Origin: Sipunculus nudus
Taxonomy: Eukaryota; Annelida; Sipuncula; Golfingiida; Sipunculidae
Direction of reading: 5' to 3'
Assembly (NCBI GenBank): GCA_026874595.1
Contig: CM049314.1
Span: 39,601,229-39,665,228 of the forward strand
Length of the DNA stretch: 64,000 bases
Made by a program: the position numbers and the translations under genes. Under the pieces are notes generated by a model. The model worked only from the letters and a program-made list of their open reading frames with translations. It was not told where the DNA came from and ran no database searches. Positions 39,340-52,700 of the stretch are shown here, one piece after another (the stretch's first letter is position 1; each line of letters starts with the position of its first letter).

Positions 39340-41870
39340 AAAGCTTGGTTTTGCATAATTGCATTGTGATGATAAGAGTATTTGTTGGTATATAGGGGTC
39401 ATTTGAGGACAAAGCAAAGTGTGTGTTTGAGAACCTACCGTTATGTGGCATAATGCCCGTGTTTTTAAACAAAAGCCGGTTTCAATTAATCTACCAGGCT
39501 GGGTATTGGTGTTTAATTGGACAATAATGAGAGGCGTTAATGATATACATTTTACCAACACCTGCAAACTTATATCACGTATAAGGAAGCAATATACAAC
39601 ATGTAGTAAAACCCAGTCCTAGCACCAGTGATAGATAGGATATCTTTATGCAGATTTATAAGGATATATCACATATCCGTTTCCCTGTCTTTTAGTATCA
39701 GGTTTTTTTTTACAAAAATTAGATGGACAGGATATGCTAAAAGGGCTCCTTGAAAAAAACATCTATATCAATATGGTCACATTAAATAAAAGTTTTTCGT
39801 TTCTAATGTAGAAGACAATGTGTTTAAAATGTGAAAATATTCTCCTTCCTCTTCTATTAACTCTCGATGGAGACCACAAGTTCTTTGGTAAAACAAATGA
39901 TTGTTAGTTTTTTTAATGCTACCTCCCTAAGTATCAACCTGAACCATAAAGTAATGTCTGGTATTTACGGTCTGGCGGTCTTGGTTATAGTTTGAGCATA
40001 TGGGGCACATGTAGGAACAACCATGACCAGTGAATTTTAGTGTATAGCCAATTGAGAACACAAGGTGGCGCCACATTATAGATCAGTCCAATGTATCAAG
40101 GTAAGGTATAACACAACATACACCTTCTTTTTATAATGTCAAGGCAAACCTACAGTTTCATGATAATCAGTAACGTACTTTGCATAGGGTCAACGCCAAA
40201 CTTGTTGAACAGGGACGCCGAGTTAAACACTTGGTGACTGGACAAAGATTATTCTGGTTCAAAGGGTTCAAAGTGTCATTGTGTACCTTGTTACGTCACC
40301 ATTAATCAAATGTTAATGTTCCGCCAGTCAGATAAAGAAACGCGGAGTTTATTTATACCTGAAGGTCACCACATGTCAAATCCATTACACTTAATATAAA
40401 TAAACTGTAGCGGCGCGCGTGCATACCTCCTCAAACCTTATTATTCAGAGAGCACATACCGTCGCCAACACAAATCTTTTCTCAAATAAAGCACGCCTCC
40501 CCCGCATATTAAAAAGAGCGTACACCTCAAAACCAAAATTGTTACTCAGAGAGGGGAAACCTCAACCTAAAGGGATCATCATTCGAGAACAAATACTTCC
40601 TCTAACGCAAATCATGATCCACATGCCCTAACATGTCACTTCAACAGAGCACGGACCTCCTAGATGATAGAACACCATTTAAAGGACACTTAAACGTGTT
40701 CAGACATAGCATCCAAAACACGGCCTCGGGCACAGGTGCACCGCCGCCAACACGGGTCGTCTCTTGAAGAGCGCACACCTCCTCCAGCTTTGATCTTTCT
40801 TGAGAGGGTGTAATCTCCTCCAATACAGATTATCACTCTTGGAGAACAGGGCTCCTCCAAAATAGCTGATCATTTAAAGAGTAAATACATGTTCTAATGC
40901 ATATCATAGAGAGTACACAACTGCTCTAAAATAAGTCATTACCCCGAAGCAGTTCACCTCTTGTAGCATATATCATTCCTCAGAGAATACACAATTCCAT
41001 CAATACATCATTATTCATTGCGCACATACCTACAACAAAATGTCATTCGAATATTCGAAAAGACAAATTTTGAAATGCATCTGGATCAAATAAATTTCGT
41101 TCTAGCCCCAAGGCCCATATGTAAGCATTGTAAAATTTAAAACCATCCTTGCTTATGGTCAACGTTGCATAGGGATGCGTTTTAATGAAATGAATATTGT
41201 TAGAGGTAATTTAATACATTGCATATGATCATATCCAAGCCATAAAACCTTGTTGTCTTTTATATCATCGCAGTTAATTTAAAATTATTCAGTAACTGTT
41301 TATATGTTATAAGTAACTAATAATTTACCAACATTTTTCAATATTTCTTTCAAGTGATCATCAATTCATGGGATTGGACTTAAATTTCTTTGTCATATGA
41401 TTTAATTATTACATAGGTATTGTCAGTTTTTAACTTATATTAATATTTCTTTGAATAATCATGGAAATAAAGAAGAGTATAATGTTTGTTCGGCCTCATC
41501 TTGGCTTAATTTGAATTTGTGTAGGTATCTGCGGATGTACTTGTTTCTTATGTTGACTACACAGTAACGGTAACCATATCATTGCGTCATTGTTAGTGCT
41601 GTGTCGATTAATCGATTAAATCGATGATTGCTCGTTTTCTTTCATATGCGATTGAATCGATTACATTTTGCATAATCGATTTAAAACGATTATGGTTGCA
41701 CATGCAAAGAATCTAATCTAATTAATAATCGATCATTTTATTTTTGAATCATCGATTATGATTTTAAAACCAGTTCTACCACTACTTATTGCGATCACTA
41801 TGCATTCCACAATCACGTTGTTATGTTATAACACAAATCTTTTAACCAATGGGCTTCTATCAACCATAAG
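39340..41870. repeat. Diverged tandem duplication, copy A
   Basis: Blocks in order: a (39363-39800), b (39860-40415), c (40416-41040), d (41040-41870). Each has a counterpart in copy B. Block b shares long runs such as ttgtgtaccttgttacgtca and ends with tataaataaactgtagcgg. Block c is a degenerate minisatellite of about 35 bases with consensus near agagcacacacctcctccaa. No coding capacity is evident. Confidence 0.75.
41593..41790. mobile_element. MITE inserted in copy A only
   Basis: Copy B runs gtcattg straight into tgatcac at 44551-44563, whereas copy A has about 198 extra bases between gtcattg and cgatcac. The insert begins TAGTGCTG and, on the other strand at its far end, TAGTGGTA. It is rich in atcgat motifs like hAT MITEs. 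Possible duplicated flanks are tcattgt and ttattgc. Confidence 0.65.
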
Positions 41871-42439
41871 AGATTTTTTTTATTTAGTTCATCGATAAGA
41901 CATTTTCTCGCCACACAGAGAATAACAGTACATTATTGCTAATGTAAAAAATGTGGAAAATATTCTTCTTTCTATTCCATTAAAGGTGCAAATCCACCGG
42001 CCTTTTGAAAAAGAGTTAATGAGATTTTTAATGGATTCCTCTTATTATATAAATGATACTGGGGTAATTCTCCTTATGCAAACTTCTGATAATGCCTCCG
42101 CGAAGGATATATGAATTTGTTTATCAACAACGTGTTTGTAAACAGCATTGTTGAGAAACGGGGAAAACATATAACCCCAGGTGGTAGGTTGCATTTATGC
42201 CAAGGTAGAAAGATTACTTGTTGCAAAACGCCAAAGCTCTGGCTTATGCTTATCTGACTTGCTTCAAGATGCCCTGGTTGAAATTGTTTGATTATTTTGT
42301 CGTCCCCCGACATAATTTAAACATATTGATATAAATAACAAACAGCCTTTGGGGGTTGAAATTCACGTTTTATGGCCTATTTTTTTATAAAAGCTAGGGA
42401 TTACTTTTAGTTTATGAAGGTCAGATAGCTGATCGGACC

Positions 42440-45430
42440 CCTTTAAGTCTCGATGGAGTACACAAGTACTTTGGTAAAACTAGTTGCCCCAAAAGATATC
42501 GCTTGAATGCTTCTTCCACCAGTATCAACCTGAAGCATAAACAAAGCAGTGTCAGAGAGCAGTCCCATGTACCAGCAATAAGATATAACAAACATACACG
42601 TTATTTATGATTATGCCAAGGCAAACCTACAGTATTAAAAATAATTAGTAACGTACTTTGCATTGGGGCAATGCCAAGCTTGTTAAACAGGCACGCCGGG
42701 CTAAACAGTTGGGAACTGAACAAAGATTGTTCTGGTTCAAAGGGTGCAATCAATCATGGGTGTCATTGTGTACCTTGTTACGTCACCGTTAATCAAAGGT
42801 TAATGTTCCGGCAGTCAGATAAAATAAAACGCAGAGTTTATTTATACCTGAATGTCACTACATGTCAAAACCCATTACACCTCATATAAATAAACTGTAG
42901 CGGCACTCCTTGTTTCACATGTTTACATGAGCCAGCAGGATCAATATTTAAATGAATAAGTCAAAGTTCCAGAACATGAATATACTTACCAGGTGCACGT
43001 CCCGCTCAGCACAGCTCCTTACTCAGACCACACACACTTCAAACATACCATCCCTCAGAGAGAGCACACCTCTTCCAACGCTGAACATGATTCAACAACC
43101 GCCCGCCTCCTTCGGCACATGTCGTTTTTAGATAGCGAGCACATATTAAAAAAAAGATCACTATTAGTGCACATACTTCCTCCAACACCAGTCATGATCT
43201 AAATAACGCACAGCTCATCTGTCATTCGCAGCATCTGTCATTCCTAAGGGAGCGCAAACCGTTCCCAACGAGTCATATTCAGGCATCAAACAACTGCTCA
43301 AAGACATGGAACGTACATATTCAGACCCCGCAATCGTCCTCGGTGTTCATTCAAAATCATCAGTCTGTGAGCGCGAATCTCCTCAAACATATCATCTTTC
43401 AGAGAGCATATATCGTCGCGAAAAAGAATTTTCTCTCAAATAAAGCACGCCTCTCCCGCATCTTTTAAAGGGCGTATACCTCAGTAACACAGATTATTAC
43501 TCAGAAGCCTCAAACAGAAGGGGTCCTCATTCGGAGAACAGATAACGGAAATTATAATCCAACTCAGTTAACAGTTCATTTTTCCAAGAGCACAGATCCC
43601 CCTAGAAGGCCATCATTTGACGAACGTTTAAAACGTCTTCAGACATATAATTCAAACACCGCCTCAGACTCAGGTGTTCATTCAAAGAGCGCACACCGCC
43701 GCCAAAACGGGTCTTCCTTTGAAAAGCACACATCTACTCCAGCATGGATCATTCTTTATAGGGTGTCATCTCCTCCAATACAGATTATCTCTCATAACGA
43801 ACAGGGCTGCTACAAAAGAGCTCATCGTCAGAGTAAATGTTTCACTGATCATATCATATTCCAGAGTGCTCCAAAACAAATCAACATCCCGAAGTAATAC
43901 ACTTCCTGCTGCACATATCGTTTTTCAGAAAACACACAATTCCACCAATACATCATTATTCATAGAGGACATACCTCTAACAAAATGTCATCCGAATCGT
44001 CGAATTGTCGAATTCTGATCTGCATTTGGACTCAAAGAAGAATCTCGTCGTTCTCGCCCCAAGGTACACATGTCGTCATTGTTAAATTAAAAGTCATTCT
44101 TTGCTTATGGTATATGTTGTAGAGGGAGGAGTTTCAAGGAGATGAAGATTGTTGGAGGTAATTTAAACCTTTGCACATGGGCATATCCAAGCCATAAACC
44201 CTTGTTGTCTTCTATATTAGCACAGTTAGGATTATTTAATAGCTGTTATGTGTTATAAGTAACTAATCATTAAATTTACATATCATCTTCAATCATTTGT
44301 TCGCTGGTGTGTATTTAATTGTCATTGTCATTTAAAAACTTTAATAATATTAATAATGAAATAATTTAATTATTTTAGGTATTTTCAGTTCTTCACTGAT
44401 CAATTAATATTTATATGAATATCCTTGAAAATAAAGAAGAGTTTAATGTGTGTTTTGGCTCATCTCGGTTTATTTTAATCGGTGCAGGTATTTGCGGAGG
44501 TGTACCTGTCTATTAGGTATACTACACAGTGACGGCATTCATATCCTTGAGTCATTGTGATCACACTGCATTCCACAGTTACGTTGTACTATAAAAACAC
44601 AACTCGTTTAACATATGAGCTCTTACCCAACATTAGAAAGGAGCGTAAACGAAGTTTGCACTTTGTTATCGGTATGTCAAATGACTGGTTTTATGGTGGA
44701 TTTACATCAGTGGTTTTTTATTGGCCGCAGTTGTTTTCAGTAACAGGCAATCATGCCACAACCTTATAGAGCATACAGGTTTAGCAAATATGCTTATCTG
44801 ATAGACAGGAACTTCTATCTCCCTGCATGCACGTGACGATTGCATGTTTGACGTAATTGAATCTCCCTACGCTTTTTTATACTTACGGTTTTTGATACTT
44901 ACAATCTGGTGATAAGAGGTTTTAATGGTATATACAGGTCATCGGAGTGCAAAGGAGAGTGTTTGCTTAAGATACAGTATTAGCTTTATCCTATTATGAT
45001 TTCGGATAGTTCTTGTGTATATCAGCTATTCGAAATCCACCAGGCTTGGTATTGGTGTCTAAATATAGGATACCGAAGTGAGTTAATGATATGCATTTCA
45101 CCAACACCTGCAAGCTATTATTAAGGCAGACCCGACTTTGATTGGTATTTTTATAAACCTGAACACATACAAACAGAGGCACAAGCTTTATTTACATATA
45201 TTAAACAGAGAATTTACAGCCTGCAGTAAACGTCACCAGTGCGTGATAGCTTATATTTATTTTATTACATTAGGAGAAATATTCACAATATATACAACTA
45301 TATCAGGCCTTATGAGGATATAGTATATTTCTTTTTCAAAACGAACTGTGTTCCTGTCTTTTAATATCAGGGTGTTTATACAAGAATTACAAGAGCAGGT
45401 CAGGCAAAAAGCGTTGCTTTGAAAATAGCT
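42440..45430. repeat. Diverged tandem duplication, copy B
   Basis: Counterpart blocks are b' (42450-42905), c' (42960-43985), d' (43985-44650), then a' (44910-45400). The order a-b-c-d then b'-c'-d'-a' fits two cycles of a tandem unit whose middle a block was lost or replaced. Block c' carries more minisatellite units than c; the aligned part starts near 43370. Confidence 0.75.
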
Positions 45431-45989
45431 TCACTTTCTTTACAGAAATAGCATTTAAATGGGGGATACTTTACATCTAAATCATTGTATGAATAGAATT
45501 AACATGCTAAGGATATATATTAAAGCTAGCACTGGAGAGAGATGTTGCTTTCATTTGTTTATCTTTTTTTAGGTATCGACTATCCATATTATATCCATAT
45601 TTGTAAGAAAATACCGTCTGTAAATGCTAGATAATATATTATCTCACGTCGCAACATGTAACTGCCTTCAGGATGCGATACGAGATGGAGTACGTATTGG
45701 GTATATAAAATTTAGATTCGATCTCATTAAATTTAGATTCGATGTATACCTGGCGTTTGCGTCGCCGGGGGCTCTTGCAGCTTTCGTAAATATGATTCTC
45801 AACTAAGGAAATATGCAAACGTATAAATATGCAAAATGATGAATCGGTTTATTAATGGAATATCTCCGTGCCAAGCATTAAAACGTACCTCTTAGCTAAT
45901 TTAAATCAAAAGAACTCTTTGACATGTATATTCACTTCGAAATCAAAGAAATGAATAACCCATAACTGGAAAAAAGTACCTATAAACAA
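45431..45989. other. Intergenic stretch, no supported gene
   Basis: A short duplicated phrase (aaatttagattcgat) occurs at 45708 and 45728. Nothing else stands out. Confidence 0.4.
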
Positions 45990-47590
45990 GTGGCCCATGG
46001 GCCATGACGCTCAGCTGAATTCAAGGAGCCTTTTGTTAGGGACAATTGGTGAACCAAACTTGAGGACAAAATGTGGAATACTTCTAAAGTTATGGGGTTC
46101 ACAAAAATTTCACATTTCTGCTGATTTGACCTTGAAGATGAAAGTCAAGGTCAGCGATTTTTCAAATTTTTCATGATTTTGGTTGAAACAATTTGTGTAC
46201 CAAATTTCAGGACAAAATGTGAAATACTTCAAAAGTTATGGGTTCAAAAAACAATTTTACATTTTGGCAGATTTTACCTTGAAGATCCTGGTCAAGGTCA
46301 CTGGGTCTCGAAATCATTTGAGAACTTGGAAGGAACAATAGGTGTACCAACATTGAGGACAAAATGTGGAATACTTCAAAAGTTATTGGGTTCACAAAAA
46401 TTTCACATTTCTGCAGATTTGACATTGGAGGTGAAGGTCAAGGTCACCAATTCTCAAACTCATTCGTGATTTTGGTTTGAACAATTGTTGTACAATATTT
46501 TAGGACAAAATGTGAAACACTTCAAAAGTTATGGGGTTAAAAAAAAATTTACATTTTGGCAGATTTGACCTCCTCGAAGATTTTAGTAGGAACAATTGGT
46601 GTACCTAATTTGGGAACTAAATGTGAAATACTTCAAAGTTTTTTTTGTTCTCAATACAACAAGTATAATTCCACCGATTTGACCTTGAATATCCTGGTCA
46701 AGATCACCAGGTTTCAAGATGAACGCCAAGGTCACCAGTTTTTTTTAACTCCTCCAAGATTTTGATATGAGTGTTTCAAATTTTGGAGGAAAATATGCAG
46801 CCCTTAAAATGTTATCATGTTTACAAGATATCCTACAGATAAGGAAGACACTGACAGACAATGGCACTGAAAACAATATGCCTCCCCTGTCGGGGGGGGG
46901 GGGCATAAAAATACAGGTGGCATCACCAGTTTAAAGGAACTAATGAAACCTCAATTAGGGAAAGAATCATGGCAATCAATGCATTAGTGATTCATATACT
47001 TAAGCTTTAGTATCAAACTTTTAATTAAACTGGGGGGTACAAGCCCCAAAACTTGGAGAATATGGATAACAGAAAATTTCATGTTTATAAAGGGGACTTT
47101 TTACTGACCTCCAAGGATTGGACCTTAGAAGATTCTAGGTCCAGTCGTTATGATTTGTGCCCTATTAACGGATGACCGCATCTTTTGAGGTCTCAAAAAT
47201 AGAGAAAAAAATTGTAAAAAATCGAAAAAAATACAGGTGGTGCCACCAGTTTGCAGAAACTGATGAAACACTCCATGATCAATATCCATGCAACGAATCA
47301 TGGTGATTAATGCATTAGTTGTTCAGATATTTGAGCTTTTGTATGAATTTTTCATTATTCTAGGGGGTACTTCGGAGCCCCATAGCTTGAAGAATATGGG
47401 TAACAGAGACCCAATTCCAGGTTTCCAAGGAGATTTTTCATAGACCTCCCTGGATGTAAGTTGAGAAGATTCCAGGTCCAGTGGTTACGATTTGTGCCTT
47501 GTTAACGGACAGACGGCCGGATGGCCGGACGGACGACGGACAAAGAGTGATCGCTATAGCTCAGATGACTTATAGTCAGCTGAGCTAAAA
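45990..47590. mobile_element. ggcccatgggcc repeat-family element, long copy
   Basis: It opens with TGGCCCATGGGCC and GCTCAGCTGA and closes with TCAGCTGAGC, a 10-base inverted match of the ends. Inside, 46040-46760 is a tandem array of about five diverged units with a period near 146 bases, each with aggacaaaatgtg and acttcaaaagttatgg. Then come two longer units (from about 46912 and 47227) that share tacaggtgg..ccaccagttt. It has no transposase. Frames inside are repeat artefacts. Confidence 0.65.
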
Positions 47591-48403
47591 ACATATAATG
47601 TGCTGACGTAATATTTCGTGTACACATAGTTTATGATGGCTTACGATTTACAATGATGAGACATAATTTTGTTAGTAACATGTTATTAAAATTCAGAAAC
47701 TGATCGAAAATAATACAAATATCATTTCGCTTCTCTTTCCACCAATTGTTCTCGCATGTCACAACAGTTTCATCTCTTTGAAGATACTTTAAAGGTTTTA
47801 CCAGATCTCAGACAGCAGGCCTCGCATGGGCGAAAATGCGACCACTTTATATGGAGGTCGCATTGGTGGTCGTAACTTCAAGGTTGCACTGTACCTGCAT
47901 CTTAATTCTTGGAAATTTTTATTAGAGACCTAATCATCGACATTCCTTTTGAAAAGCATCAAAAGAACGTGTTCCCGTTTAATATACCGATAGATTCTTA
48001 TTCAACCAGCATTAGTATGTTATCGAGAAAGTCAAGCCATGCATTTTATACTAAGATTATTAACAAAAAGCATACCTTTAATTACACCTTGTATGAATGG
48101 TATCCTATCCCCACACATTTCTTACACCCTCCTTTTAATTACTACTCTGTCTTTTGAAATATCTTTCTTCTCCCAGATTTCAGTATCTGTATAAAGGGTT
48201 TTGATTCATTCAGAATATCTTTACAGTACATTTAGCATGATTGTATATACAGTATATTTTTGTGTAAATAACGTTCACAGAGTAGGATTAAAATACGATA
48301 CAATGGGCGAATATAGGTGAAAACCTATATAGTTTCTAATATACTCTTATAATGATATATTTTTTTTTCATCATTCATCCCTCATCCATACTGACTAACA
48401 GCT
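47591..48403. other. 3' flank of LRR-Ig copy 2
   Basis: From about 48068 this matches 13165 onward, the 3' flank of LRR-Ig copy 1 (shared phrase tttaattacaccttgtat). The earlier part has nothing I can name. Confidence 0.5.
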
Positions 48404-49868
48404 TTAAGTTGCCTGACTCTTTACCGGACATAAATAATCTGAGTCGCGTGCCTGGATTTCAGATTATCATATCTGGCTAACAGTTCTTTCAGCTGAAGCT
48501 GCTGGTTATTAGGATGACGTCCATAATGGTCCACTAGGTCTTCATAGAACTCCAGCTTTGACTCTCTAGTTTTGGCAGACTCCAGGTTTGGGCTGGGACT
48601 GGAGGTAAGGGCCGTCTCAGCAAACTAGAGCTGTTTATGACAGGCCTGTATTTCCTGTATAGTGTAACTGCAATTATAAGTATAATTATGCAGAAGAATC
48701 CTACATATCCAGCAATAATAACGGGTGCAAATAATATCCCTTGTTTCACGAATGTTACACTGTCCTTCGATACAAAGGTAACCCTGATTTCTAAGCCCAT
48801 CTCATTTTTAGCTACGCATGTGTTGTTTGTGTCCCATTTCAGAATTAGCATTGAGAGAGACATTACCCTCCCCTGCTGACTTGGGAATGCAGTTGCCGTA
48901 TCATGGGAGCTTTTGATTGTCACGTTTGGGCTTGGTTTTCCTGTTGCCGAACAAGTCAGCACTTCACCAGTTGGGGCAGAAAATCGGGTGATATTTGGTT
49001 TCAGGCATATCTTGTATCTCTGGAAGGGTCCACGCAAATCTTTGTCACTTCGTGTTACGTTGAATCTTTTGATAAACTCAATTCCAAATTCCCTCTTAGG
49101 AATATTCTACGGTAACAAGATCCGGACCGAAGGAGAGAGTTTGCGAGCGGCATTCTAATTCGATTGGACAGCTGTTTGATGGTACCGAGATCTCTTCCTG
49201 CATTCTAAAAAAACAGATAAGTGGATTATAAAGCAGGGTAAAAGTGAACCCGCAGCTGCCTAAATCTGGTAAAAAACCCCAAATGATTATAATTTAAGTA
49301 TAACCAGCGTAGTGTGGCCGGCCAATTGTTTTTTTGCTGAAAGATTAGATACTCTGTTTCTGCTTAATCTTAAAATCTGCAGAGACGGCAGCGTTTCCAG
49401 GGCGTCATTATTCAGGTTTGTAATGTAATTCGAGCGGAGATCCAAATATCCTAGCTTGTTCAACTCATAAAATATGTCTCGGTCCAGAGATGGTATTTTG
49501 TTGTCCACCAGACTCACCACCTTCAGAACTCTCATTTTGTAAAAAGCCATATGGTTTTACCCATGACACTTTACCATGGTTCATTATTTAGTTCACTAGG
49601 TTGTTAAGACAAGAGAAGAAATGTCTCTATTGTAATCAGGTTGTTTCCCGAGAAGTGAAAAGTTTTAACTTGCGGCATAAGCTGAGACAATTTTGTGTCC
49701 ACGCCTATAATTTCAGAATTCACAACGACAATGCCTTTTTTGCTGACATTACAAAACGTTTTGTGACAAATGATGGTTCCAGCCGTCGGTGTAAATTATG
49801 CACTTTTTGCAAACAGTTTTCCCCGTGGTCAGGGAAATATATGTCACCAGAAAGAAATACTAAAACAT
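48404..49868 (-). pseudogene. LRR-Ig transmembrane receptor, copy 2
   Basis: Homologous to copy 1 from Met at 49868 to a stop at 48404. It has the same plan: N-cap cysteines (CKKC), LRRs (LGYLDLRSNYITNLNN), an Ig domain (VLTCSATGKPSPNVTI, NTCVAKNEMG), a transmembrane helix and a tyrosine tail. Lesions include TAG at codon 3 where copy 1 has Trp, a frameshift near 49755 in the LRR N-cap, in-frame stops near 49590-49600, a stop near 49287, a stop after the LRR C-cap, and a frameshift in the proline-rich tail near 48600. The tail beyond that shift still spells FYEDLVDHYG and DSDYLCP, so decay is recent relative to the duplication. Confidence 0.85.
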
Positions 49869-50612
49869 TGTCGCCTTGGAGAGTGAACCACTTATAAACT
49901 TTGCACTAAACAACTGTTGGCCGTGACTTGTATTTTGGTTATGCATTGTCTTTTTAAATGATGCAGTTTTCAGTAATTGTCGTGGTTATAGAGTAAAAAT
50001 TTAGTGGGTAATAACAAACATATATTTATTGAGATGAAATCGCCTGTATGGAAATAAAATTATATGATATATGGTATTGGTTATAGACAATGTGCAAACG
50101 ATTAGCCTTTGTACTAAAACAGAAATACTTTGATGACTCAGTTACATTTACGTGTTAGCAAAGTTACATGTGTATTATTAAAAAAACTCAAGAATCATCA
50201 GTAGACTAATTGTGGAAATAATAAAGAGGAAGTAAAGAGAAAATAACCATACGTTGTTGATTTGTCCTGAATAAATATACATTAGTGTCAAGACGATGGA
50301 TTTAGGTCAAAACCAAATATACTGGTTGGCTAAAAAGTGATTTAAAGCCATTTTTCAGTTCAGGGTCTAACTTGTAGCATGTTACATGTAGCTTACAGGT
50401 TAAATTTATACGGCAACATCCTATTCAAGCACACAGAAAGTGGAGAAAGTTTAACTCTCCTTTTAAATTGTCATCTTAATGAACTTGCACATCACACACA
50501 AATAGCAAAAAAAAAAAAAAAGCTTTTAGTTTAGTCGACTGAAAGTTAAATGAGGTATAGTGATGGCGCCATGTTGTCAGCCGGCCGTTAGCAGGGTGCA
50601 AATCGTAAGCGT
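49869..50612. other. Upstream flank of LRR-Ig copy 2
   Basis: 49910-50430 is duplicated from 15040-15540, the upstream flank of copy 1. No gene. Confidence 0.6.
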
Positions 50613-51550
50613 TAAGGCTTACATTAGCACTGCGTGCAACTTAAGGCCCTGTCACATAAGCACTGCGTGGGCCACACGGGCGTGTTGCGTGCATGAGTTT
50701 TCTTGCATGCAGGAAAAATTCTGCGGGCAAGCCAAGATTTAGGTAGGTTATGCGTGGAACTTGCCTGTTGGATGCGTGGAATCTGCGTGGGCCTTGCGTG
50801 TGCTCCGTGTGACATGCGGGCCAGGCGCGTGATAGCTTACAAACAGGTCCGCGTTAGCTCCGGGCCACATACGGGCACTGCGGGTTATCAGCGTACCAGC
50901 TCCGGGCCAGATACGGGGGAGTTGCCTGCAAGGCGCGAGAGTTGTGCGTGCCAGTAGCGGGACTATTTATGCAGCAGAGGTAGTCGCAGAACGCCAGCAA
51001 CTTGCCTTCAGATTACCAGCAGGTCGGCAGTAACTGGCCCTCACGTCCTCATATACCTCGCTCGATGCATGCAGAAATGACGGGATACACACGCAGGTCG
51101 GCAGTACCGAAACCGTTACTTTTCGACAAAACGCACGCTCCATGCCCGCATCTGACACGTGCTGGCGTGAAATTGACACAGGTCCACGGCCAACATACTT
51201 TCTTCAAGCGGGTTAACTGCCTGTGACTTGCGGCCGCTATGGGCCTCCTGCTGGTCTGCGTGGACCTTTGCTTGCAAACTCCCGCAGCCTACTCAGACCA
51301 AGTTTTGAGCATGTTCAAAACTTGGCTGTGGGCAATTCGGACTTCTGTGCGAACCTGCGGGCAAGTCCTGACAAGTTACGGGGAAGATACTGCGAAGTCC
51401 GTGCCAACTGCGGGGAGCTGTGGGCAGCAAAAATTGTCATCCGTAAGATGCACGCAGTGCTAATGTGACACGGGCTTTCCTACGTGCAACATAGTTCAAG
51501 CACGCAACTAAACCGTGTGGCCCACGCAGTGCTTATGTGACATTGAGGGC
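50613..51550. mobile_element. Element(s) with interlocked terminal inverted repeats
   Basis: Outer-left end L1 (50613) matches the inverted R1 at 51475 through ACATTAGCACTGCGTGCA. Left end L2 (50645) matches the inverted R2 at 51550 through GTCACATAAGCACTGCGTGG and on into gccacacgg. L2 to R2 is 906 bases, flanked by TAA and TAG, close to the TWA duplications of PIF/Harbinger. The interior is unusually GC-rich for this window, with many gcgtg and tgcggg motifs and no transposase. The superfamily is a guess. Confidence 0.7.
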
Positions 51551-51921
51551 TAGGATCATGAAACTGTGCATTATCATATATTCCAAAAAAAAAAAAAACA
51601 ACACTTGAGGTCACTGTAATCCATATTCTGCGATTTGAGCACCCAAAATTTAATATAAACTGCCTACAAATGGCCAGATTTATCAATATAGGCTTGATCC
51701 ATTGTTTTTGAAGTCAGGATGCCGGAAGATCTTTGATAGTTTTTTCTTGTACGGAAGACTAGTGATGCCACTTATGATCTTTATGAGGTGTTTTGCCGTT
51801 ACTTGAGAGAGTGGGAGATAGTTAACTGCTTAGCAGATTTCCTTTATATTTTGCGCCTGCATGGATATAAATTATAGGACGAAGTCTCTTCAAATTAGGG
51901 AAAAATAAATAAATAAAAAAT

Positions 51922-52700
51922 AAATGGCCCATGGGCCAAGACGTCATCTGAATTCAAAGAAACTTGAACAATTGGGAACATGACTCCAATAGTGCTAAAA
52001 ATCATGCATTTAATATAAATTTCAGTGACCTTATTCTACATCCAGCTGCTACCATTTGTTCCCATGTGACTAATAGAGTGTTAAAATCATGTTAATTGAA
52101 ACAGCTTGTAGAATATAGGTCACAGTGACATTATTTCATTTTTTAAAGAAGTTTTTACAGAAAACTCCCTTGATCTTAGTCAAATTAGATGTTTCTGGGT
52201 CCAACTGCAAGCAATCATGGAAATTTATCTTATAGAGTGCACAAATCATGTTCTTTTAAATATATTGCACAATATAGGTCACTATGACCTAATTTCAAGG
52301 AGATTTGCCTAAACCTTCCTGGATGTACATTTATAAGATACTAGATCCAACGGTTACCATGCTTCATTTGAACTTCTCAAAAATAGAGAAACATATGTGT
52401 AAATATGTAAAAAAAATACAGATGGCGCCACCAGTCTGCAGAAAATAACGAAACACTCTGTGATCATTATGCACGCAAAGAATCATGGCGATCAATACAA
52501 TAGGTATTCAGAAACTGGTGCTTTTGTATTAAATTGTTAATTATTCTTCGGGTACTTACGAGACCCATTGCCCGGAGGATATGGCCAACAGAGACCTGAT
52601 TTCAGGTCTCTTAGAACGTTTTTCATGGATCTTCCTGGATGTAAAGCTAATTAGGACAGCCGGACGGACTACTATTATACTTCAGTTAGCTGACCTAAAA
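51922..52700. mobile_element. ggcccatgggcc repeat-family element, short copy
   Basis: It begins aaaTGGCCCATGGGCC and ctgaattcaaagaa, includes the shared unit tacagatggcgccaccagt (52415), and ends near cagttagctgacctaaaa. It matches the 3' half of the long copy but lacks its 146-base array. Confidence 0.6.
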